A DNA stretch of 64,000 bases from Collimonas rhizosphaerae (lineage in GTDB: Bacteria > Pseudomonadota > Gammaproteobacteria > Burkholderiales > Burkholderiaceae_D), in contig NZ_JBANDC010000014.1 of assembly GCF_038896935.1 (NCBI RefSeq), positions 62,001 through 126,000 of the forward strand, in the 5' to 3' direction. Below, in pieces: positions 9,061-18,109 of this stretch; within the stretch, counting starts at the first letter, position 1; every line of letters begins with the position of its first letter. The translations under genes were made by a program, and so were the position numbers. The notes beneath the pieces were generated by a model. That model was not told the origin of the DNA. It saw only the letters and a list, made by a program, of their open reading frames with translations, and ran no database searches.

Positions 9061-10296
9061 ATGCAAACCGCAGCCAAGCAGATTTCTCCCGCCATGGGAT
9101 CGCACGATGCCGAGAAAACCGGTTTTCGGGTACTGGGCGCCATCAGTTTTGCCCACTTCCTGAATGACATGATCCAGTCGCTGATCTTGTCTATCTATCC
9201 GCTGCTGAAGGGAAATTTCAATCTCAGCTTCGCCCAGATCGGCCTGATTACCCTGACTTACCAGATCACCGCCTCCATCCTGCAGCCGCTGGTGGGGCTC
9301 TACACCGACAAGCATCCGAAGCCGTATTCGCTGGCGCTGGGCATGGGCTTCACGCTGGTGGGCCTGCTGATCCTGTCGGTCGCGCCCAGCTACGGCATCT
9401 TGCTGTTCGCGGCGGCCCTGGTCGGCACCGGCTCGTCGATTTTCCACCCGGAGTCGTCGCGGGTAGCGCGCATGGCTTCCGGCGGCCGCCATGGCCTGGC
9501 GCAGTCGATTTTCCAGGTGGGCGGCAATGCCGGCAGCTCCATGGGACCGCTGCTGGCGGCCTGGATCGTGATCCCGCATGGACAGACCAGCATCGCCTGG
9601 TTTTCGGCGGCGGCGCTGCTGGCGATCGTGGTGTTGTGGCAGATCGGCAACTGGTACAAGCGCAAGCGCCAGGAAGCGCAAAACAGGCCGGCCAAGGCAA
9701 AGCAGCATTACGTGGCGTTGCCGCGCAAGAAAGTGCTGTTTTCGGTAGGCATCTTGCTGATGCTGGTTTTCTCGAAATACTTTTACATGGCCAGCCTGAG
9801 CAGTTACTTCACGTTTTACCTGATCGACAAATTCCAGCTGTCAGTGCAGTCGGCGCAGCTGCATTTGTTCATATTCCTGTTTGCGGTGGCGGCCGGCACC
9901 GTGCTGGGCGGTCCGATCGGCGACAAGGTCGGCCGCAAGCTGGTGATCTGGGTCTCTATCCTCGGCGTGGCGCCGTTCACCCTGATGCTGCCGTACGCTA
10001 ACCTGTTCTGGACCGGCGTGCTGACGGTGGTGATCGGCGTGATCCTGGCCTCCGCGTTCTCAGCCATCCTGGTATTCGCCCAGGAGCTGGTGCCGGGCAA
10101 GGTCGGCACCGTATCAGGCCTGTTTTTCGGTTTCGCCTTTGGCATGGGCGGCATCGGCGCTGCTGCCTTGGGCAAGCTGGCCGACATGACCAGCATCAGC
10201 TTCGTCTACCAGGTCTGTTCTTTCCTGCCGCTGATCGGCCTGCTGGCAGCGTTCCTGCCGAATCTTGAAGGGCATCGGCGCAAGGCTGCCGGCTGA
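9061..10296 (+). CDS. fsr: MFS efflux transporter, fosmidomycin resistance (Fsr) family
   Basis: A 411-residue, 12-helix major facilitator. It matches E. coli Fsr along its whole length from memory of that sequence, with identical or near-identical blocks HFLNDMIQSLIL, GTGSSIFHPESSRVARMASG, GGRHGLAQSIFQVGGN, FSKYFYMASLSSY and FGMGGIGAAALGKL. Fsr exports fosmidomycin in E. coli; the natural substrate here is unknown. The divergent AraC regulator suggests substrate-induced expression. A strong terminator follows. Confidence 0.93.
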   Translation: MQTAAKQISPAMGSHDAEKTGFRVLGAISFAHFLNDMIQSLILSIYPLLKGNFNLSFAQIGLITLTYQITASILQPLVGLYTDKHPKPYSLALGMGFTLVGLLILSVAPSYGILLFAAALVGTGSSIFHPESSRVARMASGGRHGLAQSIFQVGGNAGSSMGPLLAAWIVIPHGQTSIAWFSAAALLAIVVLWQIGNWYKRKRQEAQNRPAKAKQHYVALPRKKVLFSVGILLMLVFSKYFYMASLSSYFTFYLIDKFQLSVQSAQLHLFIFLFAVAAGTVLGGPIGDKVGRKLVIWVSILGVAPFTLMLPYANLFWTGVLTVVIGVILASAFSAILVFAQELVPGKVGTVSGLFFGFAFGMGGIGAAALGKLADMTSISFVYQVCSFLPLIGLLAAFLPNLEGHRRKAAG

Positions 10297-10321
10297 CGGA
10301 TGAAGCCGTAAATCAAGCCGT

Positions 10322-10369
10322 AAAAAAAGCGCGCTGTCGTCAGTGAACTGACCCCAGCGCGCTTTTTTT
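10322..10369. terminator. Bidirectional intrinsic terminator after fsr
   Basis: AAAAAAAGCGCGCTG (10322-10336) pairs with CAGCGCGC plus seven T (10355-10369) around an 18-base loop. The A-run/T-run symmetry lets it serve both fsr on plus and the peroxiredoxin gene on minus. Confidence 0.9.
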
Positions 10370-10391
10370 CTATCTTCTGTCTATCGCCGTA

Positions 10392-10931
10392 TCATTTCTT
10401 TTGCTTGGCGACCCATTGTTCCAATGCCTGCAGCGTGTTGCCGACATGCTTGTCCGGATCCATGCTGCTGTATTCATAGATGATGCTGCCGTTGGGAGCG
10501 ATCACATACGATACGCGGTCCGCATAGCTGGTCTTGGAGAGCAGCACCGAATCATAGGATTTCATGATTTTCTGGTCCTGGTCGGAGGCAACCGCGAATT
10601 TGCTGCGGCATTCGCTGACCGAGAATTTGTTGAGGGTATCGATGTTGTCGGCGGATACGCCGATCACGGATGCGCCGAGCGCCTTGTACTTGTCGACCGC
10701 ATCAGCAAACAGATGGGCTTCGATAGTGCAGCCCTTGGTAAACGCGGCCGGATAAAAGTAGAGCACCACCGGCCCTTTTTTCAGTTCATCGGCCAGCGAG
10801 TAGCTGAACACCTTGCCGCCGAGAGAAGCCTGGGTAGTAAACGGCGGCGCTTGCTCGCCGGCCTTGAGGGCGGCAAAAGCCGGTGCGGCAACAGCGCTGC
10901 AAACCAATAAAGCGGCAATCAGTCGTTTCAT
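10392..10931 (-). CDS. Exported peroxiredoxin (AhpC/TSA, Bcp-like)
   Basis: A thiol peroxidase, probably periplasmic. The 179-residue product starts with a signal peptide (MKRLIAALLVCSAVAAPAFA) cleaved near residue 20. The peroxidatic motif P-x3-T-x2-C is present as PAAFTKGC, with the active Cys at residue 68. A second Cys at residue 108 (SVSECRSKF) is a plausible resolving partner. The start at 10931 is supported by CAGGAG six bases upstream; an open frame continuing to 11222 crosses non-coding sequence and is not credible. Most Bcp proteins are cytoplasmic, so the signal peptide is worth noting. Confidence 0.9.
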   Translation of the reverse strand: MKRLIAALLVCSAVAAPAFAALKAGEQAPPFTTQASLGGKVFSYSLADELKKGPVVLYFYPAAFTKGCTIEAHLFADAVDKYKALGASVIGVSADNIDTLNKFSVSECRSKFAVASDQDQKIMKSYDSVLLSKTSYADRVSYVIAPNGSIIYEYSSMDPDKHVGNTLQALEQWVAKQKK

Positions 10932-10974
10932 GAGGACTCCTGGATGAATGATAAGCAGCATCATGCGTCGAGAT

Positions 10975-11013
10975 CGCAGCCTTGTCCAATCACTTGTGAT
11001 GGCCAAGGCTGCG
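10975..11013 (-). terminator. Stable hairpin downstream of the lipoprotein gene
   Basis: A perfect 10-bp outer stem (CGCAGCCTTG at 10975-10984 with CAAGGCTGCG at 11004-11013) encloses an inner ATCAC/GTGAT stem. It sits just past the stop of the minus-strand lipoprotein gene and before the peroxiredoxin start. No U-run follows on either strand, so it is either a weak terminator or a 3'-end stabiliser. Confidence 0.5.
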
Positions 11014-11034
11014 ACGGGGTGTCCGGACACGGTG

Positions 11035-11286
11035 TTAATGGCCGCCGTGCCAGCCGCCGCCCCAACCGCGGCCGCCCCAGCCTCGTCCACCCCAGCCGCG
11101 CGAATAGCCAAAGCCGATGTCCACGCTAGGCCCCACATATACCGGCGCCGGCGCATAGTAGCCGCCGCCGTAATAACCGCCGTAGCCGCCATAGTACGGA
11201 TCACCCGCATACGGATAGGCAACGCAGCCGCCCAGCAGCATGGTTGCGCCCAGCAGTGTTGCTCCGATTAATAGTCGCTTTTTCAT
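11035..11286 (-). CDS. Small Gly/Tyr/Trp-rich lipoprotein
   Basis: An 83-residue predicted lipoprotein of unknown function. The signal peptide ends in the lipobox LLGGC with the modified Cys at residue 21. The mature part is low complexity: Tyr/Gly-rich (DPYYGGYGGYYGGGYY), then a short tandem RGWGG repeat and a His-containing tail WHGGH. GGAGGG lies just upstream of the ATG. Similar small Gly/Tyr-rich lipoproteins occur in Burkholderiales, but I know no assigned role. The next gene downstream is the exported peroxiredoxin, so an envelope stress link is possible but unproven. Confidence 0.8.
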   Translation of the reverse strand: MKKRLLIGATLLGATMLLGGCVAYPYAGDPYYGGYGGYYGGGYYAPAPVYVGPSVDIGFGYSRGWGGRGWGGRGWGGGWHGGH

Positions 11287-11492
11287 GAGACCCTCCGTCC
11301 CTGGTACTGATGGAAATTGGATATAAGCCTAGCAGATTAGTTCAGGCTGGACAGGGCGATGTGTATCACGCCGGAATCGGCAATTGCGGGAGTATGTCTT
11401 GTTAATCGAGGAAGATACTGGGGAGATGAGGGATTTTTATTCCTATACTCCGGCCAGTACCAGTCCGGAGCACAGGATTTGATGTGCTACTT

Positions 11493-12425
11493 TTACAATC
11501 GGTAACCAAATTCACGCTGGAAGCGCTCATCGATTTCTGCGCGGCTCGGCGCGTGGTTCTGCGGCCCCAGATGCGCAATCTTGATGCTGCCCAGCAAACT
11601 GGAAAGGCGGCCGGTGGTGGCCCAGTCCATGCCGTTGCTCAAGCCATACAGCATGCCGGCGCGGAAGGCGTCGCCGCAGCCGGTCGGATCCAGCACCTGT
11701 TCAGCTTCGACGCAAGGAATGTCGATCTTGCCGCCGGCGGTGAATATCTCCGCGCCGAGTTCGCCGCGGGTGACGATCAGCGCCGATACCCGTTCGGCGA
11801 TCTGCGCCAGCGACAAGCCGGTGCGCGAAGCCAGCATTTCGGCTTCGTAGTCGTTCATGGCGATATAGGTCGCCAGTTCGATGAACTGCTTCAGTTCGTC
11901 GCCGTTGAACATCGGCATGCCCTGGCCCGGATCGAAGATCAGCGGAATGCCCTGCGCCGCGCAGTCGGCGGCATGCTGCAGCATGCCGTCGCGGCCGTCG
12001 GGAGCGACAATCGCCAGCTTGACCGGACCGGCATCGGCCACCTTGTTCTCGTGCGAGAAAGTCATCGCACCGGGATGGAAGGCGTTGATCTGGTTATTGT
12101 CGGCGTCGGTGGTGACGAAGCATTGCGCGGTATAGATCGACTCGATGGTGCGCACGGTCTTGCGCGAAATGCCTTGGCGGTCGAGGCGCGCCAGGTAGTC
12201 GCCGCCGTCGTGGCCGATGGTCGCCATGATTTGCGGATCGCCGCCCAGCAGTTTCAAGTTATAGGCGATATTGCCGGCGCAGCCGCCGAAGTCGCGGCGC
12301 AAGGTCGGCACCAGGAAGGAAACGCTGATCTTGTGCAGCTGGTCGGCCAGCAGCGAATCCGAGAAGCGCCCCGGATATTGCATGATGACGTCGAAAGCCA
12401 GTGAACCGCAGATAAGAGAGGACAT
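11493..12425 (-). CDS. PfkB-family sugar/nucleoside kinase (adenosine kinase-like)
   Basis: The 310-residue protein has both PfkB family signatures: the N-terminal glycine block FGGCAGNIAYNLKLLGG (residues 46-62) and the C-terminal DPTGCGDAFRAGMLYG (246-261), where Asp252 is the expected catalytic base and GCG forms the anion hole. Such proteins in Burkholderiales are annotated as adenosine or carbohydrate kinases; the substrate cannot be settled from sequence. It starts ATG-TCC at 12425 with no strong Shine-Dalgarno. One of the three conserved hairpin elements lies immediately upstream, between it and the zinc-ribbon gene. Confidence 0.88.
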   Translation of the reverse strand: MSSLICGSLAFDVIMQYPGRFSDSLLADQLHKISVSFLVPTLRRDFGGCAGNIAYNLKLLGGDPQIMATIGHDGGDYLARLDRQGISRKTVRTIESIYTAQCFVTTDADNNQINAFHPGAMTFSHENKVADAGPVKLAIVAPDGRDGMLQHAADCAAQGIPLIFDPGQGMPMFNGDELKQFIELATYIAMNDYEAEMLASRTGLSLAQIAERVSALIVTRGELGAEIFTAGGKIDIPCVEAEQVLDPTGCGDAFRAGMLYGLSNGMDWATTGRLSSLLGSIKIAHLGPQNHAPSRAEIDERFQREFGYRL

Positions 12426-12432
12426 TTTATAT

Positions 12433-12525
12433 TTGCGGGACAGAGTTTAAGAGCCACCGTAGCGTGGCGAATTACTCTGTCCTCAAGTGATTAGATAAAA
12501 CGGTTAAATTGCAAAGGAAAATAAT
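12433..12525 (-). repeat. Intercistronic hairpin element, copy 1 (upstream of PfkB kinase gene)
   Basis: The outer arms GGACAGAGT (12438-12446) and ACTCTGTCC (12474-12482) pair over 9 bp. The inner stem GCCAC (12453-12457) / GTGGC (12464-12468) closes a CGTAGC hexaloop. A 43-bp flank at 12483-12525 matches the flank of copy 2 (28748-28790) at 39 of 43 positions. It ends eight bases before the PfkB kinase ATG. No open reading frame of note lies in it. It shares its structure with copies at 28670-28790 and 44447-44500. Confidence 0.9.
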
Positions 12526-12541
12526 TGTACTGAGTTTAACA

Positions 12542-13912
12542 CTACGGATAATACAGATACACCCGGTAACCGGACGCCTTCAGCTGCAATAACTCAAAGC
12601 CCAGTTTCACGGGCTGTTCCTGGTCGCTGGCGAAACCCTGGGCCGGATCGGCCGATGGGCTCAAATAGTCGCGCGGCGTAAATACCCGGCGCGCTATCGC
12701 CTTCTCGCTGCCGTCGTTCAAGGTCAGTTCGATATTGGGCCAGGCTTGCACCGTGTCGCTGCGGTTGCGCAGCAGCAGGTTCAGCGAAAACAGATTGCGG
12801 GCGGGATCGACCGCCTGCAGTTCATTGGCCTCGATCGAAATGCTGTCGATTTTCATGGGCAGGCCAACGCTGCAGCCGATTTTCGCGCAGGCGCCGACCA
12901 GCGCCGGCTTAAGCTGCGGCAGGCGCGCCGCCAGCTGGTCGCGGAAAAAATACGTCGATTGTCCGGCCAGCCCGACCAGCATCAGCGCAGCGGCGCCCCA
13001 CATGGCCCAGCGCAGCGTGCCGCCGATACGTTGCTTGCGCCTTGCGCTCAGGACAAAATCGGGTTCGTCGGCAGCGGCCGGTTCGGGCTCGGCGGTTTTT
13101 TCGCGGTTCTTCTTTTTGCTGCTGTCGCCGCTGTCAGCCGCGTTCTGGGAATTTGCGACGGCAGGGGCCTTTTCAGCGCGCCACGGCTTGCGCTGCAATT
13201 CATCGATGATGCGATCCAGTTCATCGATATCATCGGCAGCAGGGCCCGATCCGGCTCTTGCCGCCAGCGTGTCGTCGTCCTGGCCGGCGACGTGCATCAA
13301 GGTCATGCGCGCCATCTGCTTGTCTTCCTCGTCGTCGACGTGGCGATGCCAGACATTGGGGGTTGGCGGATCGCTGGCTGCCTGGCCGGGATCGGTGGGC
13401 GCGGATGGCTTGATCAGGCCGAACGGGGTGTGGTGCACGTCGGCCGGCGCCGACTGGCTGGTTTCTTCAGCGATGCGCAAATCTTCTTCGAGGCCGTCAA
13501 TCGCCGCTTCTACCCGGCCTGATGCCGTGGATCTTCCGGGTTCAGGCGTGACGACAGGCGCGATGATGACAGGCAGCGGGTGGTCTGTGGCAACGGCAAC
13601 CGCCGGTTCGGGTTCCGGCGTCGGTTCCGGTCCCGGTTCCGGTTCCGGTGCGATGTAAGCTGGCGGCGGCGCGCTATGCTGCGGTTCTGCTACGGGGGTT
13701 TTGTCGGTAGCAAAGGCATGGGTCCGGGGCGCTGCGATGTCTGGTTCCGGCGCCGCTACCGGCGCCGCCACTTCGGGCCGCACCAGGTGCTCGATGCCGT
13801 TGAAGACTTCGCGGCAGCTGCCGCAGCGAACCAGGCCGCCGCGCAGCTTCAGCTGGTCGTTGGCGACCCGGAAGGTGGTCTGACAATGCGGACATTGGGT
13901 CGCGAGCGCCAT
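12542..13912 (-). CDS. MJ0042-type zinc-ribbon, DUF3426 membrane protein
   Basis: A 456-residue protein of unknown function with a fixed architecture. Residues 1-45 hold a zinc ribbon (CPHC...CGSC, MJ0042 type). A long disordered Pro/Glu/Ala-rich linker follows, including a PEPEPGPEP-like stretch near residue 95. One membrane helix lies at about residues 300-320 (WAMWGAAALMLVGLAGQS). The C-terminal periplasmic-type domain matches DUF3426. In Burkholderiales it usually follows prmA, as here (10 bp gap). A zinc ribbon on one side of the membrane and an extracytoplasmic domain on the other suggests signalling or envelope regulation, but this is inference. Confidence 0.87.
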   Translation of the reverse strand: MALATQCPHCQTTFRVANDQLKLRGGLVRCGSCREVFNGIEHLVRPEVAAPVAAPEPDIAAPRTHAFATDKTPVAEPQHSAPPPAYIAPEPEPGPEPTPEPEPAVAVATDHPLPVIIAPVVTPEPGRSTASGRVEAAIDGLEEDLRIAEETSQSAPADVHHTPFGLIKPSAPTDPGQAASDPPTPNVWHRHVDDEEDKQMARMTLMHVAGQDDDTLAARAGSGPAADDIDELDRIIDELQRKPWRAEKAPAVANSQNAADSGDSSKKKNREKTAEPEPAAADEPDFVLSARRKQRIGGTLRWAMWGAAALMLVGLAGQSTYFFRDQLAARLPQLKPALVGACAKIGCSVGLPMKIDSISIEANELQAVDPARNLFSLNLLLRNRSDTVQAWPNIELTLNDGSEKAIARRVFTPRDYLSPSADPAQGFASDQEQPVKLGFELLQLKASGYRVYLYYP

Positions 13913-13922
13913 GGCGTGCCGC

Positions 13923-14834
13923 TTACTTCAGGGTTCCGGACAGCGCGACCCAGCCGTCCTGCTCTGCCCAGACGCTCAGGGGTATCCACTGCGCATAGGC
14001 GGCGATGACGTCTTCCGCCTGCTCCGCCAGCACGCCGGACAATGTCAGGCTGCCGCCGGCAGCGATGCGACTGCACAGCATGGGCGCCATCAGCTTGAGC
14101 GGGCCGGACAGGATGTTGGCGACGACGATATCGAATACCTGCACTGCGCTCCGGGCGCTGAAATCTGCCGGCAGGTAGTAGGCCACGTCGCAATGGTTGC
14201 GTTCGCTGTTGTAGCGCGCTGCATCGATGGCGTGCGGGTCGATATCGACGCCGACCACGGTACAGTCGCTGCCCAGCTTCTTGGCCACCATGGCCAGGAT
14301 GCCGGAGCCGCAACCGTAATCGAGCAGCGATTGCGGTTTCTGCTGCGGCACATGGATTTCCAGCCATTCCATGCAAAGGCGGGTAGTCGGATGGCTGCCG
14401 GTGCCGAAAGCCAGGCCGGGATCAAGTTCCAGGATCAGGCCGTTGGCGTCGGGCGCATCGTGCCAGCTAGGCACTACCCAGATGTTCTTGCCGATATGGA
14501 TGGGTTCAAACTGGGATTGGGTCAGCCGCACCCAGTCCTGCGCCGCCACCGGCCGCAGCGAGTAGGGCGGGACCGCGACGCCGCATGCCTTGGCGGCGTT
14601 GCTGACGATCGCTGCATGGTCGGCGTCGACTTCGGCCAGGACCATCACCCGGCTGCGCTGCCAGGCGGCTTCCTTGGGCTCCATGCCGGGTTCGCCGAAC
14701 AGGGGCTGTTCGGCGGCCGTTCCCAGGTCGGCATCTTCTACCGAGACCGACAAGGCGCCAGCGTCCATCAACGCATCAGACAGCGTTTCGGCGTCGCTCA
14801 GTGCAACTTCAATAACAATTTCGGTCCAGCTCAT
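13923..14834 (-). CDS. prmA: Ribosomal protein L11 methyltransferase
   Basis: PrmA trimethylates ribosomal protein L11 using S-adenosylmethionine. The 303-residue protein has the PrmA-specific N-terminal domain beginning MSWTEIVIEV, the linker block LDPGLAFGTGSHPTTRLCMEW, and the methyltransferase motif LDYGCGSGILAMVAKKLG, followed by VGVDIDPHAIDAA and VVANILSGPL. Length and motifs are normal. It lies 42 bp after accC and 10 bp before the zinc-ribbon gene, so it is probably in one transcript with them. Confidence 0.96.
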   Translation of the reverse strand: MSWTEIVIEVALSDAETLSDALMDAGALSVSVEDADLGTAAEQPLFGEPGMEPKEAAWQRSRVMVLAEVDADHAAIVSNAAKACGVAVPPYSLRPVAAQDWVRLTQSQFEPIHIGKNIWVVPSWHDAPDANGLILELDPGLAFGTGSHPTTRLCMEWLEIHVPQQKPQSLLDYGCGSGILAMVAKKLGSDCTVVGVDIDPHAIDAARYNSERNHCDVAYYLPADFSARSAVQVFDIVVANILSGPLKLMAPMLCSRIAAGGSLTLSGVLAEQAEDVIAAYAQWIPLSVWAEQDGWVALSGTLK

Positions 14835-14876
14835 CAGATGCCTTACTGTGTAATGGAGATTCCCCGCAGGGAATCC

Positions 14877-16259
<1,383 letters not shown>

Positions 16260-16427
16260 AGTAATTGGTATATGCGTCGCTAAGAGTTAAGCGTTATCAA
16301 GCATTGGGTTGCCAATACGGCCGTCGCTCAAAGGCGGGTGGCGCTGCACTGGAAACCGGAACGGCGGGACCCGGATAAGCGGATGCCGCCGTGCAGGCAA
16401 CTCGGTAGTTCTCTCGGTACAGGTCTA

Positions 16428-16895
16428 TTAACCAATGATGAACAGCGGTTGGCCGAATTCGACCGGCTGGCCGTTTTCCACCAGGATCTTCTTCACTACG
16501 CCAGAAGCGTCGGCTTCGATTTCATTGAGCAGTTTCATCGCTTCGATGATGCACAAGGTGCCGCCTTCCTTGATTTCCGAGCCGACTTCGACAAATGCCG
16601 GCGAACTGGGAGCCGAGGAGCGGTAGAAGGTGCCGACCATAGGCGACTTGACGACATGGCCTTCCGGCACGGCAGCCACTTCCACCGGCGCTGCGGCGGC
16701 AGCCACCGGCGCCGGCGCGGCAACCTGGTACTGGGCCGGGTGCTGGTGTTGCGGTTGCATCATGACAACCTGGTTTTGCTGGGATGCAGACGACTTGACG
16801 ATACGGACCTTGCTTTCGCCTTCCGTCACTTCCAGCTCTTCGATGTCTGATTCAGCGACCAAGTCGATCAGCGTTTTGAGTTTTCTCAAATCCAT
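16428..16895 (-). CDS. accB: Acetyl-CoA carboxylase, biotin carboxyl carrier protein
   Basis: AccB carries biotin between biotin carboxylase and carboxyltransferase in fatty-acid synthesis. With the start at 16895 (MDLRKLKTLIDLVAESDI) the protein is 155 residues, about the E. coli length; GAAGGATT precedes this ATG. A further upstream start at 16955 would add a non-family leader. The biotinyl domain ends the protein, with the lysine at residue 121 in EAMKLLNEIEA. A Pro/Ala/Gln linker joins it to the N-terminal helix region. The 125-bp gap to aroQ is AT-rich and probably holds the accBC promoter. Confidence 0.96.
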   Translation of the reverse strand: MDLRKLKTLIDLVAESDIEELEVTEGESKVRIVKSSASQQNQVVMMQPQHQHPAQYQVAAPAPVAAAAAPVEVAAVPEGHVVKSPMVGTFYRSSAPSSPAFVEVGSEIKEGGTLCIIEAMKLLNEIEADASGVVKKILVENGQPVEFGQPLFIIG

Positions 16896-17020
16896 ATGCA
16901 ATCCTTCAGAATATATAAATAATGAAATGCTATTTTTCGTTTTTTTGACAGGCATTCAGCGCCGTTGCAAGAAATCTGCAAAAACGCCGGAGTTACTGCA
17001 AATTATCAACTAGATACCAA

Positions 17021-17458
17021 CTAGAGTTTCTTAATGGCAAAATCAACAGCTGCGCGATAGCCATCCACGCCTAAACCGCAAATGACTCCCACAGCGACAT
17101 CCGATAAATAGGAATGATGTCGAAATGCTTCTCGCTGGTGGATATTCGAGATGTGGACCTCGATAAAACGGATCGCCACTCCAGCCAGTGCGTCGCGCAG
17201 GGCGACGCTGGTATGCGTGAGCCCGCCCGGGTTGATCACGATGGCATCGACGCCTTCTGCCTTGGCCGCATGGATGCGGTCTATCAGTGCGCCTTCGTAA
17301 TTGCTTTGGAAATGCTCAAGCCGGACCCCAGCGGCGGTTGCCTGGGCCCGAGCTGCCTGTTCGACATCGCTCAGCGAGGTCGAACCGTAGACTTCCGGCT
17401 CTCTTGTACCCAGCAGATTCAGGTTGGGTCCGTTGAGTAGAAGTATATTTTTTGCCAT
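17021..17458 (-). CDS. aroQ: Type II 3-dehydroquinate dehydratase
   Basis: AroQ dehydrates 3-dehydroquinate to 3-dehydroshikimate in aromatic amino acid synthesis. The 145-residue protein is the short dodecameric type II form, with the block ILLLNGPNLNLLGTREPEVY at the N-terminus, the flexible-loop tyrosine in that block (VYGS), FQSNYEGALIDRIH and the catalytic-His block VHISNIHQREAFRHHSYL. It lies between the TlpA-like gene and accB. aroE, which acts next in the pathway, lies apart at 24710. Confidence 0.96.
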   Translation of the reverse strand: MAKNILLLNGPNLNLLGTREPEVYGSTSLSDVEQAARAQATAAGVRLEHFQSNYEGALIDRIHAAKAEGVDAIVINPGGLTHTSVALRDALAGVAIRFIEVHISNIHQREAFRHHSYLSDVAVGVICGLGVDGYRAAVDFAIKKL

Positions 17459-17587
17459 GGAGATGGTGCTCCGTTTGACGACGATGGCCGCATTTTGCCG
17501 TCAAATGACGTTGACTGGCAAGGGGAAATTTGTTTCTGTGAAATTTCGGTCCGGCATTGTTAAATGTTTCTGCAGTAAGTTTTCAGC

Positions 17588-18109
17588 TTATAGCAATGCC
17601 AAGTCTTTTCGCAGTTCATCGAATTTGATGCTGCCCAGGTACATTTTCTTCACCTGGCCGTCGCTGCCGATCAATACCGTGAAAGGCAGGCCGCCACTCT
17701 GGTTGCCAAACTGCCGCAGCAATGCGGTGGCGCCGGTGCCCGCTACGTACAAGGGGTAGGAGATTTTGTATTTATCAGCAAATTTCGCGATATTGTCCGC
17801 AGAATCGATGCCGATGCCGACAACCTGTATATTTTTTGCGGCTATTTCAGTTTGCAGGGCATTCAGTTCCGGCATCTCTTCCACGCAGGGCGCGCACCAG
17901 GTCGCCCAGAAATTGACGACCAGGGGTTTGCCTTTCCACTGCGACAAGCTACTGGCCTTGCCGCTGGCGTCAGGCATCTCCTGGGCCAGCAGGCTGGCTA
18001 CCGCGGCGCTTTCCGGTGAAGCCGGCGTATGACGCTGCATGCCAAAATAAACGCCGATCGCGCAAAATAAGATCGCGATCGGCACAAATATCAATATATT
18101 TCTTTTCAT
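17588..18109 (-). CDS. TlpA/ResA-like membrane-anchored thioredoxin
   Basis: A 173-residue thiol-disulfide reductase of the TlpA/ResA type, which acts in the periplasm on c-type cytochromes or other exported proteins. A single N-terminal membrane anchor (ILIFVPIAILFCAIGVYFG) is followed by the thioredoxin fold with active site WCAPC in NFWATWCAPCVEEMPELNAL. The cis-proline region is present near the end. Its ATG overlaps the stop of the upstream gene by one base (TAATG), so the two are translationally coupled. Confidence 0.92.
   Translation of the reverse strand: MKRNILIFVPIAILFCAIGVYFGMQRHTPASPESAAVASLLAQEMPDASGKASSLSQWKGKPLVVNFWATWCAPCVEEMPELNALQTEIAAKNIQVVGIGIDSADNIAKFADKYKISYPLYVAGTGATALLRQFGNQSGGLPFTVLIGSDGQVKKMYLGSIKFDELRKDLALL

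Noticed and set aside
10932..11222. N-terminal extension of the peroxiredoxin frame
   Set aside because: It would remove the signal peptide from the N-terminus, cross a hairpin and overlap the lipoprotein gene. The ATG at 10931 has a good ribosome-binding site.
11287..11492. Gap between the lipoprotein gene and the PfkB kinase gene
   Set aside because: Searched for ORFs, hairpins with T-runs and promoter boxes; nothing convincing beyond a weak GTAC/CCGG symmetry near 11450.
13574..13660. GGTTCC-type repeats in the zinc-ribbon gene
   Set aside because: The repeat is explained by a Pro/Glu-rich linker in the protein and stays in frame; no separate element is needed.
17499..17510. Short palindrome CGTCAAATGACG upstream of aroQ
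   Set aside because: Only 5-bp arms, a single occurrence and no further symmetry; too short to call an operator.
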